Positions 9,535 through 17,867 of a stretch of 64,000 nt of DNA are shown piece by piece. The notes beneath the pieces are model-generated. The model was not told the DNA's origin. It was given only the letters and a program-made list of their open reading frames with translations, and made no database searches. Each line of letters starts with the position of its first letter. Within the stretch, counting starts at the first letter, position 1. The position numbers were made by a program, and so were the translations under genes. This DNA is from Arthrobacter sp. ERGS1:01 (lineage in GTDB: Bacteria > Actinomycetota > Actinomycetes > Actinomycetales > Micrococcaceae). The DNA is taken from the NCBI RefSeq assembly GCF_001281315.1, contig NZ_CP012478.1, positions 1 through 64,000 of the forward strand, written 5' to 3'.

Positions 9535-10446
9535 CTAGCAGAAGCCGGCTATGCCGTCCCAGGCGTTGCCGGCGTCGCTGCCGTTTTCGCGGGCCACGGT
9601 TGCCTCGATCAGCCCGTAGGGGCGGTCAGCGGCGAAGAACACCTCGCCCGGGTTGTCCTGGCCAAACGGGGACAGGTCGACCACGAAGTGGTGCTTGTTC
9701 GGCATCGAGAACTTGATCTCGTCGATTTCCTCGTGTGCGGCCATGACCTTCTTGCCCATGTCGAACAAGGTCTGCTGGAGGGCGTGGGAATAGCTCTCGG
9801 TGAAGCCTTCGAGCAGCAGGGCCTTGACGTCGTCGTAGGCCTTGTTGAAGTCAAGGGCGCCGACGGCGTCGGGGTTGTAGCGCCAGCGGGCGGCAACGTC
9901 GGTGGCCAGGACCCGGTCGGTGGTCTCGGCCAGGGTGGTGTACTTGTCCTTTGGGTAGCCGACGAATCCGGACTCGGTGGACTTGAGCACCGTCAGGCCC
10001 TTCAGCCCGCCCAGCACGTGCGCGGTGTCCCCGTCCCGGACGACGACGGCGGTGCGCACCTCCTGGCCGCTGCGCACGAACGAGTGGTTGTGCCCGGTGC
10101 CGTTGGCCTGGATCCGGTCCCAGGCGTAGGACTCGGCTGCCCAGCGGCCGCCGGTCACCCAGTCGAAGGATTCGGTGAAGTGCGTGGCCAGGCGCAGCAG
10201 GAACGCCTCGGGGGAGCCGACGCCGTCGCGGGCAAAGGAGTAGATGGTGTTCTTCTGGGTGTCGGTGGCCACCACGTGGGAGTTGTCCCCGTGCAGGTGG
10301 GCGTCGGCAAAGTCGCCGCGCAGCTGTGAGGTGACGTTGAGGTCCTCGATGCTGTGGCGTTCGGTGTCGCGGGTGATCTTGACCAGGCGCACCTCGGCCT
10401 TGCCGTACTGGTTGGCGCCCAGGATGATGTTGTGGTTCGTTGACAT
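9535..10446 (-). CDS. Urate oxidase (uricase)
   Basis: A 303-residue uricase that converts urate, O2 and water to 5-hydroxyisourate and H2O2 without a cofactor. The start ATG at 10446 gives MSTNHNIILGANQYGKAEVR; the Lys16 of YGK matches the catalytic lysine of the family, and Thr61 in VVATDTQKNTIY the catalytic threonine. The C-terminal NKHHFVVDLSPFGQDNPGEVF carries the expected histidine. Both T-fold halves are present and length is normal. The open frame extends further upstream, but that part overlaps the hydrolase gene in another frame and is not coding. It is the middle gene of the urate operon. Confidence 0.93.
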   Translation of the reverse strand: MSTNHNIILGANQYGKAEVRLVKITRDTERHSIEDLNVTSQLRGDFADAHLHGDNSHVVATDTQKNTIYSFARDGVGSPEAFLLRLATHFTESFDWVTGGRWAAESYAWDRIQANGTGHNHSFVRSGQEVRTAVVVRDGDTAHVLGGLKGLTVLKSTESGFVGYPKDKYTTLAETTDRVLATDVAARWRYNPDAVGALDFNKAYDDVKALLLEGFTESYSHALQQTLFDMGKKVMAAHEEIDEIKFSMPNKHHFVVDLSPFGQDNPGEVFFAADRPYGLIEATVARENGSDAGNAWDGIAGFC

Positions 10447-10448
10447 GA

Positions 10449-10787
10449 TTAGTTTCCTCTGTACGTTGAGTAGGCGAACGGGCTCAGCAGCAGGGGCACG
10501 TGATAGTGCGCCTGGCCCTCCCGGACCGCGAAAGTGAGTGAAACCTCGGGGAAGAAGGTTTCGGTGTTGGTGGTGGCGAAGTAGGCGCCGGTGTCGAAAC
10601 GCAGCTGATAGTTCCCGGCCGGCAGCGCTGCCGGCCCCAGGTCCTTCACCCGTCCCTGCGCATCGGTGGTGCCCGAGGCGATCTGCGCCCATGCCGCGCC
10701 GTTGCGGGCATGGAGTTCGACGGCGACACCCTCGGCGGGTTGCCCGGCCGCGGTGTCCAGGATGTGGGTGGTGATCAGTGAGCTCAT
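10449..10787 (-). CDS. 5-hydroxyisourate hydrolase (transthyretin-like)
   Basis: A 112-residue transthyretin-related protein that opens the ring of 5-hydroxyisourate to give OHCU. The hallmarks are present: the N-terminal THILDT with its catalytic histidine, a central FDTGAYF, EVSLTFAV, and YHVPLLLSPFAYSTYRG at the end. The final residue after YRG is Asn instead of the usual Ser, a small departure from the YRGS signature. The start at 10787 overlaps the end of the UraD gene by four bases (ATGA), and the stop lies two bases before the uricase start, so the genes are co-translated. Confidence 0.92.
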   Translation of the reverse strand: MSSLITTHILDTAAGQPAEGVAVELHARNGAAWAQIASGTTDAQGRVKDLGPAALPAGNYQLRFDTGAYFATTNTETFFPEVSLTFAVREGQAHYHVPLLLSPFAYSTYRGN

Positions 10788-11281
10788 GGCTGTAGCACTC
10801 CTTGGAGGCGCAGGACAGCGATTTCACGCAGATGTTGAGCCACGATAGGAGCCTCTTGCTCGGGAGTATTGATGAGGCGTCGCTGCAACGCTGCGAGAAT
10901 TTCCTGCGGCGTCCGGCCGGCGGCCCTGATCAGGAACACCTGGCCAAACTTTTCCTCGTAGGCGCGGTTGCCTTCGGCCAATGCCCGGGCAAGCTCCCGG
11001 TCGGCAGGATCGACGCCGGATTGTTCCCTGCGCGAATGTTCCGCCTCGGCGCTGTTGCCGGCCGGCCGTTCACCGATCCGCGGATGGTGCGCCATGGCGG
11101 CGGCGATCTCTTCAGCCGTGAACGGGACGGCGGCGGCCCAAGCCTGGCTAAACAATTGGCTCAAGTCGGGGAACGGGCGGGAATCGAGCATCGCATCGAT
11201 CCACCGTTGGATATCGATGCAGGGACGAAGGATCTCATCCAGCTGCGCCCTGGATGCTTCGTTAAATTGTTGCAGCAACAT
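10784..11281 (-). CDS. uraD: 2-oxo-4-hydroxy-4-carboxy-5-ureidoimidazoline decarboxylase
   Basis: This 165-residue all-helical protein is the OHCU decarboxylase that makes S-allantoin, the third step from urate. The active-site histidine lies in MAHHPRIGER, and the following SRREQSGV segment is conserved in the family. Length is typical. It is the first gene of the leftward operon, so its upstream region should carry the operon promoter. An inverted repeat (11365-11383) lies about 85 bases upstream. Nothing is missing from the sequence. Confidence 0.92.
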   Translation of the reverse strand: MLLQQFNEASRAQLDEILRPCIDIQRWIDAMLDSRPFPDLSQLFSQAWAAAVPFTAEEIAAAMAHHPRIGERPAGNSAEAEHSRREQSGVDPADRELARALAEGNRAYEEKFGQVFLIRAAGRTPQEILAALQRRLINTPEQEAPIVAQHLREIAVLRLQGVLQP

Positions 11282-11364
11282 GTTTGCTGTCCTTGGAACT
11301 CAAATGCTGGCATCCACGGCGTAGGCTATACGAACTTTTGTAGATTTTCGTATCGTGGAACTGT

Positions 11365-11383
11365 TATTTCAGCATATGAAATA
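11365..11383. promoter_or_regulatory. Candidate operator upstream of the urate operon
   Basis: TATTTCA-GCATA-TGAAATA is a perfect 7-bp inverted repeat with a 5-base spacer, about 85 bases before the UraD start. It has the size and symmetry of a binding site for a dimeric repressor. No regulator gene of a matching family lies nearby, so the regulator is unknown. Confidence 0.4.
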
Positions 11384-11534
11384 GTGAACAGCATCACAAG
11401 GATATTGTCAATTTGGTTGGTGTTTCAATTGTTTCGAGTGTCATCGCGGAGTCGTCTCGGCGGATGACCCATGACCCAAAATGGATCGCATTCGGACGGG
11501 CTCCTACCTCTTTAGGCGGAGCCAGGGTCCTAGG

Positions 11535-11759
11535 TCATTTCTGGGTCTCGTGCAATTCATGGGTTTGCCCGTAGGGGACTTCGTTGCTGAGGGCGACGGT
11601 GTATCTCGTGTGGTCGTGTCGGGTCACGAGGATACCGTGCAGCCGTTCTTCCATGGCGAATCCGCGGGCGATAGCCTCGGCGGCATTGAGGTCGTCTTCT
11701 AGGCTGACCGGATCATGGGCAACAATCTCCAAGTATCGGTCGGAATGGTGGGTGATCAT
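11535..11759 (-). CDS. Small hypothetical protein
   Basis: A 74-residue acidic protein (MITHHSDRYLEIVAHDP...) starting at ATG 11759 behind GGAG with good spacing. The sequence is of ordinary soluble composition, with an alternating strand/helix pattern (SLEDDLNAAEAIARGFAMEE, GILVTRHDHTRYTVALS), and no membrane segment. I do not recognise a family. The upstream direction and spacing suggest it is transcribed alone. The ribosome site and codon pattern support a real gene; its function is unknown. Confidence 0.55.
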   Translation of the reverse strand: MITHHSDRYLEIVAHDPVSLEDDLNAAEAIARGFAMEERLHGILVTRHDHTRYTVALSNEVPYGQTHELHETQK

Positions 11760-12424
11760 TAAAGGACTCCAAAATTGTGCTGTCTGGGTGCTGGCGTGGA
11801 ACGTACCAGATCGACAGGGCCGGGAAGAAGGTACTGGGCCAGGGGTCGCACGCGACGGGATCGTTCGGGGGATTATCTGGCCTAAGTAGTGTGCAAACGG
11901 GGTCGGGACGGGGTGTTTCCCGGCTGGTCCACATCAAGTGTGGAGTGCCGTAGTCCCGGAGGCAAACTTGGTCCACTCCTGACTCGGTAACTGTGCCCGG
12001 ACCCTAGTAGTATCTCCTTGGATTTCCCCGAGGCGCGGCTGCCCTGGGACTGGCCGCCGCAGCCGACCTGTTCATCGCCAATGCCCAGACTCAGGCGCTC
12101 AAAAGCGCCCGCACCTCTAGGGTGTCCTCAGGGAGAGCCGAGGATTCCTTGCTGCCAGAATTGGATATTGCCTGTGAACGCAGGAGCGAGTCCACCGAAA
12201 CGCACTCGTCCGCACTTTGCCACTTCCGCGGCACTAACAGAGCGGATCATCGCCCAGCCCCTTGAGCGGATCGTACATCCGCCCTCTTCCGAGTTTTTCG
12301 CAACTTAGGGCATACTCGTATTAAACGAATATCATTCGCTTTATGGAAGTCCCGCTCGGGCCCTGTCGAAGACACTCCGGTCAGGCTAAGCCTTCCACCC
12401 GTCCGGTTCCAATGGAGGAACAGC
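11760..12424. other. Intergenic region upstream of the NylB-like gene, possible gene debris
   Basis: No intact gene is visible in about 660 bases. From about 12031 one frame reads GAAALGLAAAADLFIANAQ, which has protein-like composition but no start and no partner, so it may be the remnant of a lost gene. The last 100 bases should hold the promoter of the hydrolase; AATGGAGGAACAGC just before its ATG is a clear ribosome site. Confidence 0.4.
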
Positions 12425-13627
12425 ATGTCACGCATTACTGCCAGCCAAGATAAGGTCACCGTTGAGAATTGGCAGGAGCCTGGCAGTTTATCCTGGTCCT
12501 TTCTCCATATGGATGAGCTGTTCCCCAGTGCCGGGATTCGCGCCGTAGCCGCGGCCGCCGACAACGCAGGTTCCCCCGAATTGCCCGAAGATTCATTTGG
12601 ACTTCGGGGGCTGGCTGTCCAATTGCCGGACGGTTCGGACAGTACGGTTGCCGAGATTCTGGCTACCACCAACACCGATGCCTGGATGGTCCTGCACGGC
12701 ACCGAAGTGCTCGTTGAGGAGTATTTCGGCGGGATGGGCCCTGGGACCAGGCACCTGCTGATGTCCGTTAGCAAGTCAATCGTGTCTTCGGTGGTTGGCG
12801 CCTTGGTAGCCCAGGGGAAGATCGATACCGCACAGCGGATCGACCACTACATTCCGGAGTTGCGCTGTAGCGGCTACGAGGGCGCCACTGTGCGGGACCT
12901 GTTGGATATGCGCAGCGGTATCAAGTTCTCCGAGGAATACCTGAACCCCGAGTCCGAGGTGCGGAAACTGGACGAGTCCGTGGGATGGGCACCCCCTGCC
13001 GGGGGAGCGGACACCCTCAAGTCGTTCCTGTTGACACTGGAACAGGCCCGCGACCACGGCGGCTATTTCGAATACCGCAGTTGCGAGACAGACGTCCTCG
13101 GCTGGCTTTGTGAGGCTATGGGCGGAAAGCCGTTCGCTGAGCTTGCCTCCGAGGTCCTGTGGTCGCCGATGGGTGCCCGCCACGACGCCTATATCACCCT
13201 GGACGTGGCCGGTACTGGCATGTTTGACGGCGGCATCTGTGCCACGCTTACGGATATGGCCCGCTTTGGGGCGATGATCCGTGACGGGGGTGTTTCGCCG
13301 GCCGGCCGACGGATCCTTGCGCCTGAATGGGTTGAGGATATCTTCAACGGCGGCCCTGACTCTACCGAGGCGTTTGCGGCGGGCGACCATGCGGAAGAGA
13401 TGCCGGGCGGAAGTTACCGCAGTCAGTTCTGGTTCCTTTCGGAGAATCGGAACGTGGCCTATTGTTTGGGTATCCATGGTCAGATGGTCTATATCAACCG
13501 AAGTTCCGGCGTTGTTGGAGTCAAGTTCTCCTCAACAGCGTTGCCCGTTGATCCTTTCGAGGGTCCTGCCGCGGCGGCGATGTTTGAGGCTATCAACAGG
13601 CGGTTGACCCTTTCCCCGGCCAGATGA
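12425..13627 (+). CDS. Serine hydrolase of the beta-lactamase/NylB family
   Basis: A 400-residue penicillin-binding-like hydrolase. RHLLMSVSK places the nucleophile Ser114 and general base Lys117 (SxxK), and Tyr217 in YRSCETD is the second catalytic motif (YxS). From memory, the order and wording of motifs (RHLLMSVSKS, VVGAL, DLLDM, EDY/EEY, NPxSEV) follow NylB, the 6-aminohexanoate-dimer hydrolase of Arthrobacter nylon-oligomer plasmids, more closely than class C beta-lactamases. The substrate could be an amide, a linear peptide-like oligomer or an ester. There is no signal peptide, so it is cytoplasmic like NylB. The start is ATG 12425 with a GGAGG site. A short GGCC-AAAAA-GGCC hairpin plus A-run follows the stop. 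Confidence 0.85.
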   Translation: MSRITASQDKVTVENWQEPGSLSWSFLHMDELFPSAGIRAVAAAADNAGSPELPEDSFGLRGLAVQLPDGSDSTVAEILATTNTDAWMVLHGTEVLVEEYFGGMGPGTRHLLMSVSKSIVSSVVGALVAQGKIDTAQRIDHYIPELRCSGYEGATVRDLLDMRSGIKFSEEYLNPESEVRKLDESVGWAPPAGGADTLKSFLLTLEQARDHGGYFEYRSCETDVLGWLCEAMGGKPFAELASEVLWSPMGARHDAYITLDVAGTGMFDGGICATLTDMARFGAMIRDGGVSPAGRRILAPEWVEDIFNGGPDSTEAFAAGDHAEEMPGGSYRSQFWFLSENRNVAYCLGIHGQMVYINRSSGVVGVKFSSTALPVDPFEGPAAAAMFEAINRRLTLSPAR

Positions 13628-13764
13628 GGGGGCGGCCAAAAAGGCCTAAAAAAGAGTCGAATCGCCTGAACCGCGTACAGAGGTCTTTGACACACGGGAG
13701 TGGCCACAAGTCATGTTTTGCTCGAACAACGCAGCTGGCCCACGCCGAACATGGCACTTGCCGG

Positions 13765-13836
13765 CAGCCTATCTACTCCTAAATCCCAAACCCCTAATCT
13801 TTCGGTGCCGCTTGGCATTTAGGAGTAGATAGGCTG
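13765..13836. repeat. Perfect 20-bp inverted repeat overlapping the leader of the YdcF-like gene
   Basis: CAGCCTATCTACTCCTAAAT at 13765-13784 is repeated as its exact complement at 13817-13836, with a 32-base loop. The right arm ends six bases before the GTG start at 13843, so in RNA it would pair away the translation start region. No U-tract follows, so it is not a typical terminator. It could be an operator, a translational control hairpin or a footprint of a small mobile element. Confidence 0.7.
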
Positions 13837-13842
13837 GATGAT

Positions 13843-14853
13843 GTGACTTCGCTTATCTTTGCCGTGATCCTTGGCTGCGTCTATTGCTACCTCCGCTGGA
13901 AGGATCGGCGGATGCTTCGCAACGGGATCGTGTTGGTGGCGGCATGCTGGTTTGCGCTGTTGGGAGTGGCCGAGATTCTGGCCCAATGGTTTCCCTGGAC
14001 GAGTTGGATTGCCCTGGGTTTTGTGGCCTTGACGCCGCTGGCCGTGCTGGTTCTCGCAGGCTTTCTGATCGCCAATGGTGTCACGATGCTCCGCCACGAG
14101 GGGCGTAGCCTGGGTAACCTGCTCTCGCTGGTAACTGGGGTAGCGTTGTTGGTCTTGCCCCTCCTGGCTGTTCTGTTGGTTCTTAGCATGAACCCGTTGG
14201 CGATCGGTTTGGCCGCACTCCTTTTCTTTCTCTGCAGCTATTTCGGCGTGGTCTTTGTCGTGTTTCTCGCCTATGCCCTGGCCTACGGACGGATGAAGCA
14301 ACGCACAGACCCGGACGCCGTCGTCGTCCTGGGATCCCAAATTATCAACGGGAAGGTGCCGCCCCTGTTGCAATCTCGCCTAGACAAGGGACTGGACATT
14401 TACCAGGGCGCGCCCATCGGTGCGACTCCTCTCCTGATCCCGTCCGGCGGGCAAGGGCCCGATGAATCCGTCGCCGAGGGGGTGGCGATGGCCAGGTATC
14501 TTGTGGATGCCGGCGTGCCCGCGCATGACGTGGTCGCAGAGGACAAGGCCGTGAACACCGCCCAAAACCTGCAGTTCTCCGCGGCCTTGGCACGTGACCA
14601 CAGCCGGGGAGATGCCCTGGTGGTCGTCACCAACAACTATCACGTGCTTCGCGCGGCACTGCTGTCCCGCAAGCTTGGCCTTGATGCCGAAGTAGTGGGC
14701 TCTCCGACCGCAAGGTATTTCCTGCCCAGCGCCTTTTTGCGCGAGTTCGCCGCGATTCTGGTCGAACACAAAACCCTTCATGCGATCATGTGCTTGCCGT
14801 TCCTTGGCATTACCGGGCTGCTGGTCATCGGGGTCCTGGCCGCCTCGCATTGA
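13843..14853 (+). CDS. YdcF/SanA-like (DUF218) membrane protein
   Basis: A 336-residue protein starting at GTG 13843. The first ~160 residues hold about five hydrophobic segments. The rest is the DUF218 fold: PDAVVVLGSQIINGKVPPLL, LIPSGGQGPDESVAEGVAMARYL, DVVAEDKAVNTAQNL and VVTNNYHVLRAALLSRKLG. A final hydrophobic segment (MCLPFLGITGLLVIGVLAA) closes the protein. Proteins of this kind are linked to envelope integrity and peptidoglycan precursor recycling in other bacteria; the biochemical activity is not settled. The gene stands alone behind the unusual inverted repeat at 13765-13836, which could control its expression. Confidence 0.8.
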   Translation: MTSLIFAVILGCVYCYLRWKDRRMLRNGIVLVAACWFALLGVAEILAQWFPWTSWIALGFVALTPLAVLVLAGFLIANGVTMLRHEGRSLGNLLSLVTGVALLVLPLLAVLLVLSMNPLAIGLAALLFFLCSYFGVVFVVFLAYALAYGRMKQRTDPDAVVVLGSQIINGKVPPLLQSRLDKGLDIYQGAPIGATPLLIPSGGQGPDESVAEGVAMARYLVDAGVPAHDVVAEDKAVNTAQNLQFSAALARDHSRGDALVVVTNNYHVLRAALLSRKLGLDAEVVGSPTARYFLPSAFLREFAAILVEHKTLHAIMCLPFLGITGLLVIGVLAASH

Positions 14854-15047
14854 GGGCAATCCCTGGGTTTCTTGGCGGCCGTCGGCGTCGAGGAGCTTTC
14901 TGGTGGGGTGGCGGTTCCTGCTATATCGGCGTCAATGTGGCCGGACTTAGCCCTTGGAACTCTTATCTGACCGATGGCCACTATTGTGATCCAGAAACGT
15001 CCCTTCCACCGTTCATGATAGTGATCTCGTTTGTCTCCATGCGGTGA

Positions 15048-16415
15048 TTAGGCGTTGATGGGCTCGCTTTCTGGTTCTGGTTCTGTGGGAAGTTGTTCGT
15101 CGAGTCCTGGTTCGGGGGTTGGGCGGCGGAATCCTCTAGTGATCCAGGTGAGGTATCCGACGCCGGCTACGAGCCAGCAGCCGCCGATCATGAGCGCTAC
15201 TGGGCTGAGCTGGGTCAGCATGTAGGCCGTTACGCATGCGCCGAGTCCGGGGATGATCACGTAACCGATTACTCCTACCGGGCGGGTCTTCCGGTTCCGG
15301 ACGAAGTATGCGATGACGCAGATATTGACTACGGTGAAGGCGCTGAATGCGCCGAAGTTGATGAAGGCGCTAGCTGTTTCCAGGGACAGATTGAGCCCTA
15401 CTATGCACATCAGAAGTGTGGCGAGGATGCAGTAGATCGGTGTTCGTGTGCGGGCATTTAGTTTTCCAAAGATTCGTTTGGGGAACACGCCGTCCCGGCC
15501 CATGATGAACAGCATTCGGCTTGACCCGAGTTGGACGGCGAGGCCGGCGGCAAAGCCTGCAATGATGCCCGCTAGGTTGGTCCAGTCGGCAAACGCTTGT
15601 CCACCAACTTGGATTGACAGGCTGTATCCGGCAATTTGGGGGTCATCGAACACGCCGCCGGGATGGACGAGCTGCATCAGGTAGGCGACGCCGGAGAAGA
15701 GGACGCCACCGATTCCTACGACGAGAAGGACGGCGCGAGGAATGGTTTTCCTGGCGTTGTGGGTTTCCTCCGAGAGGGTTGTAACGGCATCAAAGCCCAG
15801 GAAGGAGTATGCGGCTATTGCCGCGGCACCGGAAATTCCGATGAGAGTGGTGTCGTGGTTCCACAGGGGTGCGGTGTAGGACACCGGGTGGGTGTGGGTG
15901 AGGTAGGCCACGCAGTAGCCGGCGAAGAGAAGGACCAACAGCAATGCCCCGGTGGTGAAGACTTTGTTGACTCGGTCGCTGAGGACGACGCCGGCGATGT
16001 TGATTACCGTTGTGAGGACTGCGTTGATGAGCATCCAAACCCATATGGGGATCTGTGGGTACTGGGCGTTGAGGTAGATGCCTTGGGTGAGCCAGGCGAG
16101 CATGGGAAGGAAGAGGTAGTCGAGTAGGACGCTCCAACCGACCAGGAACCCGATAGGGGAGTTGAGGAGTTTTCTGGCGTATGAGTAGGCCGATCCCGAC
16201 GTTGGGAAGAGCCTGGCCATTTTTGCGTAGCTAAGTGCGGTCAGGAAGATTGCGATGGTGGAAACGATGAACGCTGTGGGGGCTGTTCCTGCGCTGGCTG
16301 CCGCGATGATGCCGAAAATGATCATGACAAGACTTGGCGCCATGTAGGAGAGGCCAAAGGCGACAACGGACGTGAGTCCGAGTTTCGGGACGAGGGTTAC
16401 GGGCTGGGTCGTCAT
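15048..16415 (-). CDS. APC-superfamily amino acid/amine permease
   Basis: A 455-residue transporter with about 12 hydrophobic segments, starting at ATG 16415. Segment 1 (LTSVVAFGLSYMAPSLVMIIFG) carries the helix-breaking Gly/Ser region that binds the substrate backbone in this superfamily, and SFLGFDAVTTLSEETHNARKTIPRAV is the conserved segment 6 to loop 6-7. The acidic proline-rich C-terminus (PEPGLDEQLPTEPEPESE) is cytoplasmic. It lies directly downstream of a dead nitrilase gene in the same direction, so the pair may once have imported and hydrolysed a nitrile, amide or amine. Confidence 0.85.
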   Translation of the reverse strand: MTTQPVTLVPKLGLTSVVAFGLSYMAPSLVMIIFGIIAAASAGTAPTAFIVSTIAIFLTALSYAKMARLFPTSGSAYSYARKLLNSPIGFLVGWSVLLDYLFLPMLAWLTQGIYLNAQYPQIPIWVWMLINAVLTTVINIAGVVLSDRVNKVFTTGALLLVLLFAGYCVAYLTHTHPVSYTAPLWNHDTTLIGISGAAAIAAYSFLGFDAVTTLSEETHNARKTIPRAVLLVVGIGGVLFSGVAYLMQLVHPGGVFDDPQIAGYSLSIQVGGQAFADWTNLAGIIAGFAAGLAVQLGSSRMLFIMGRDGVFPKRIFGKLNARTRTPIYCILATLLMCIVGLNLSLETASAFINFGAFSAFTVVNICVIAYFVRNRKTRPVGVIGYVIIPGLGACVTAYMLTQLSPVALMIGGCWLVAGVGYLTWITRGFRRPTPEPGLDEQLPTEPEPESEPINA

Positions 16416-16486
16416 GCCTGTACCTGGCCCTGCGTGGGGCGGTGGTGGACGGCGCCCTCATGGCGGAGGTCTTCCGGGGTGTCCGG

Positions 16487-17324
16487 TCAGATGGCCGGGC
16501 GCCAGGTGTTTGGGTCGATGTACCCGTTGTAGAGCGGTAGTTCGAGCGGGGTATCGCCGGGCTGGAAGTGGCTCCATGGCCAGGAGTCACCGCTGGTGCC
16601 GAACATCCGTGCGGCCGGGACCTGTCGAAGTCGACAACGGTGGTCAGCGTAGTGTCTTCAGAGCCGTTGGCTTCCAGCCGGAGGCTTCCTTCTGGATCGA
16701 CTAGAAGAGATTTTCCATACGCAGTCGGCGACGCACCATTGACACTAGCCACCCACACCTGATTCACGATCGCGTTCGCAACATTGATCGGAATCTCTTG
16801 GGCACGCCCTGCTGTAGGGGTCTGGACAATATTGACGATCATTTCGGCACCCATCCACGCCAGATGGCGGGAGAGCTCCGGATACTAGGCGTCATAGCAG
16901 ATGGACAACCCGATCCGACCCTTGCCAGGCATGTCAAACACTACGAAGTCTCGCCCTACGGACACGGGCTCGTAGGGTCGCCAGGTGAAGATCTTCCGGT
17001 AGGTTGCCACGAGCTCGCCAGCAGGGTTGTAGACGCTGCCATCTGATGTTCGTTCCAGGACGGTGCCGGAGATGAGCCAGATTCCGAGTTCCCTGGCAAC
17101 GTGGAAGGCCCTTGGCCGCGGGGGTCATCTAACGGTTGTGCGTACGCGTCGTAGTACTCCTCATCGCTCATTGACTCGGCGTCAATTGAACAGAGGTGAA
17201 GTTCCGGATAGACGGCCAGTTCTGCTGCGTTGGGGGATTTCATCCGTTGACGCAGCCCGTCGGCAAAGGTCAAGAACGATTCCGCCGGGGATTGAACGAG
17301 CGCTAGCCGAAGGTGACGGCCCAT
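16487..17324 (-). pseudogene. Carbon-nitrogen hydrolase (nitrilase family) with stop and frameshifts
   Basis: Starting from ATG 17324 (after AAGG) the pieces read as one nitrilase-fold enzyme: LRLALVQSPA; the catalytic Glu in AVYPELHLC; the catalytic Lys in TYRKIFTWRPYEP; then GRIGLSICYDA with the nucleophile Cys. A TAG stop follows directly where YPELSRHLAWMGAEMIVN continues in frame. Frames also change between the first and second blocks and again near the end, where the expected C-terminus YNGYIDPNTWRPAI stops at 16487. At least two indels and one nonsense codon therefore separate the parts. Both catalytic and structural regions are otherwise well preserved, so inactivation is recent. Confidence 0.8.
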
Positions 17325-17867
17325 GGGAAACCTTGCTTTCTGAACACTGTGGAACGGAGCGGGATGAATGGTTTCGATCCGCAAATGTTGCTGTCAGGAG
17401 ATCAGAAGATTCCTATTAGGCAACTCACTCGACAGTCGAATCCCTATCCTGAGAGATCGAGGAGAAGGGTAACGAAGAAGCCGTGAGGCCTTGGGGCTAC
17501 GAGTGCGAGCCGCGGTGATGGCTCACAAGACGTCAATTCACTTCGTGGTGGACTAACGGTTACCAAGGTACCCTCGTGCCATGAATATGAATCAAGTTCA
17601 TTTATTATGATCGCGATCACACTCAGACGTCAAGACCATCATTTTCAAACGATCCACCTGCAGCGGTCACCCTACGCCCACGACGGATAGTGAGGATCAT
17701 GAGGACAGCGACACGGGTGGATGCAGGGCTCAATGAGGTGATCGTCGGCTTCGATGCGGCGAGGCAGACCGGGTGCTGCAGCGGTGTGGCACTGGTCAAT
17801 TCACCTCCATTCCATGTGATCTAATTCACCATATTAATTTGATTTCATTAGGGAGAGGGGGCATGCA
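17325..17867. other. Intergenic region, nothing recognised
   Basis: About 540 bases with no convincing gene. It is more AT-rich near 17590-17640 and 17820-17850 and separates a leftward dead gene from a rightward regulator, so it should contain the regulator's promoter. GGGAGAGGGGG just before ATG 17868 is its ribosome site. Confidence 0.4.

Noticed and set aside
14854..15047. A patch near 14875-14905 resembling the 3' end of the urate permease gene (7982-8010)
   Set aside because: The match is about 27 bases only and could be chance between GC-rich sequences; no coding frame supports it.
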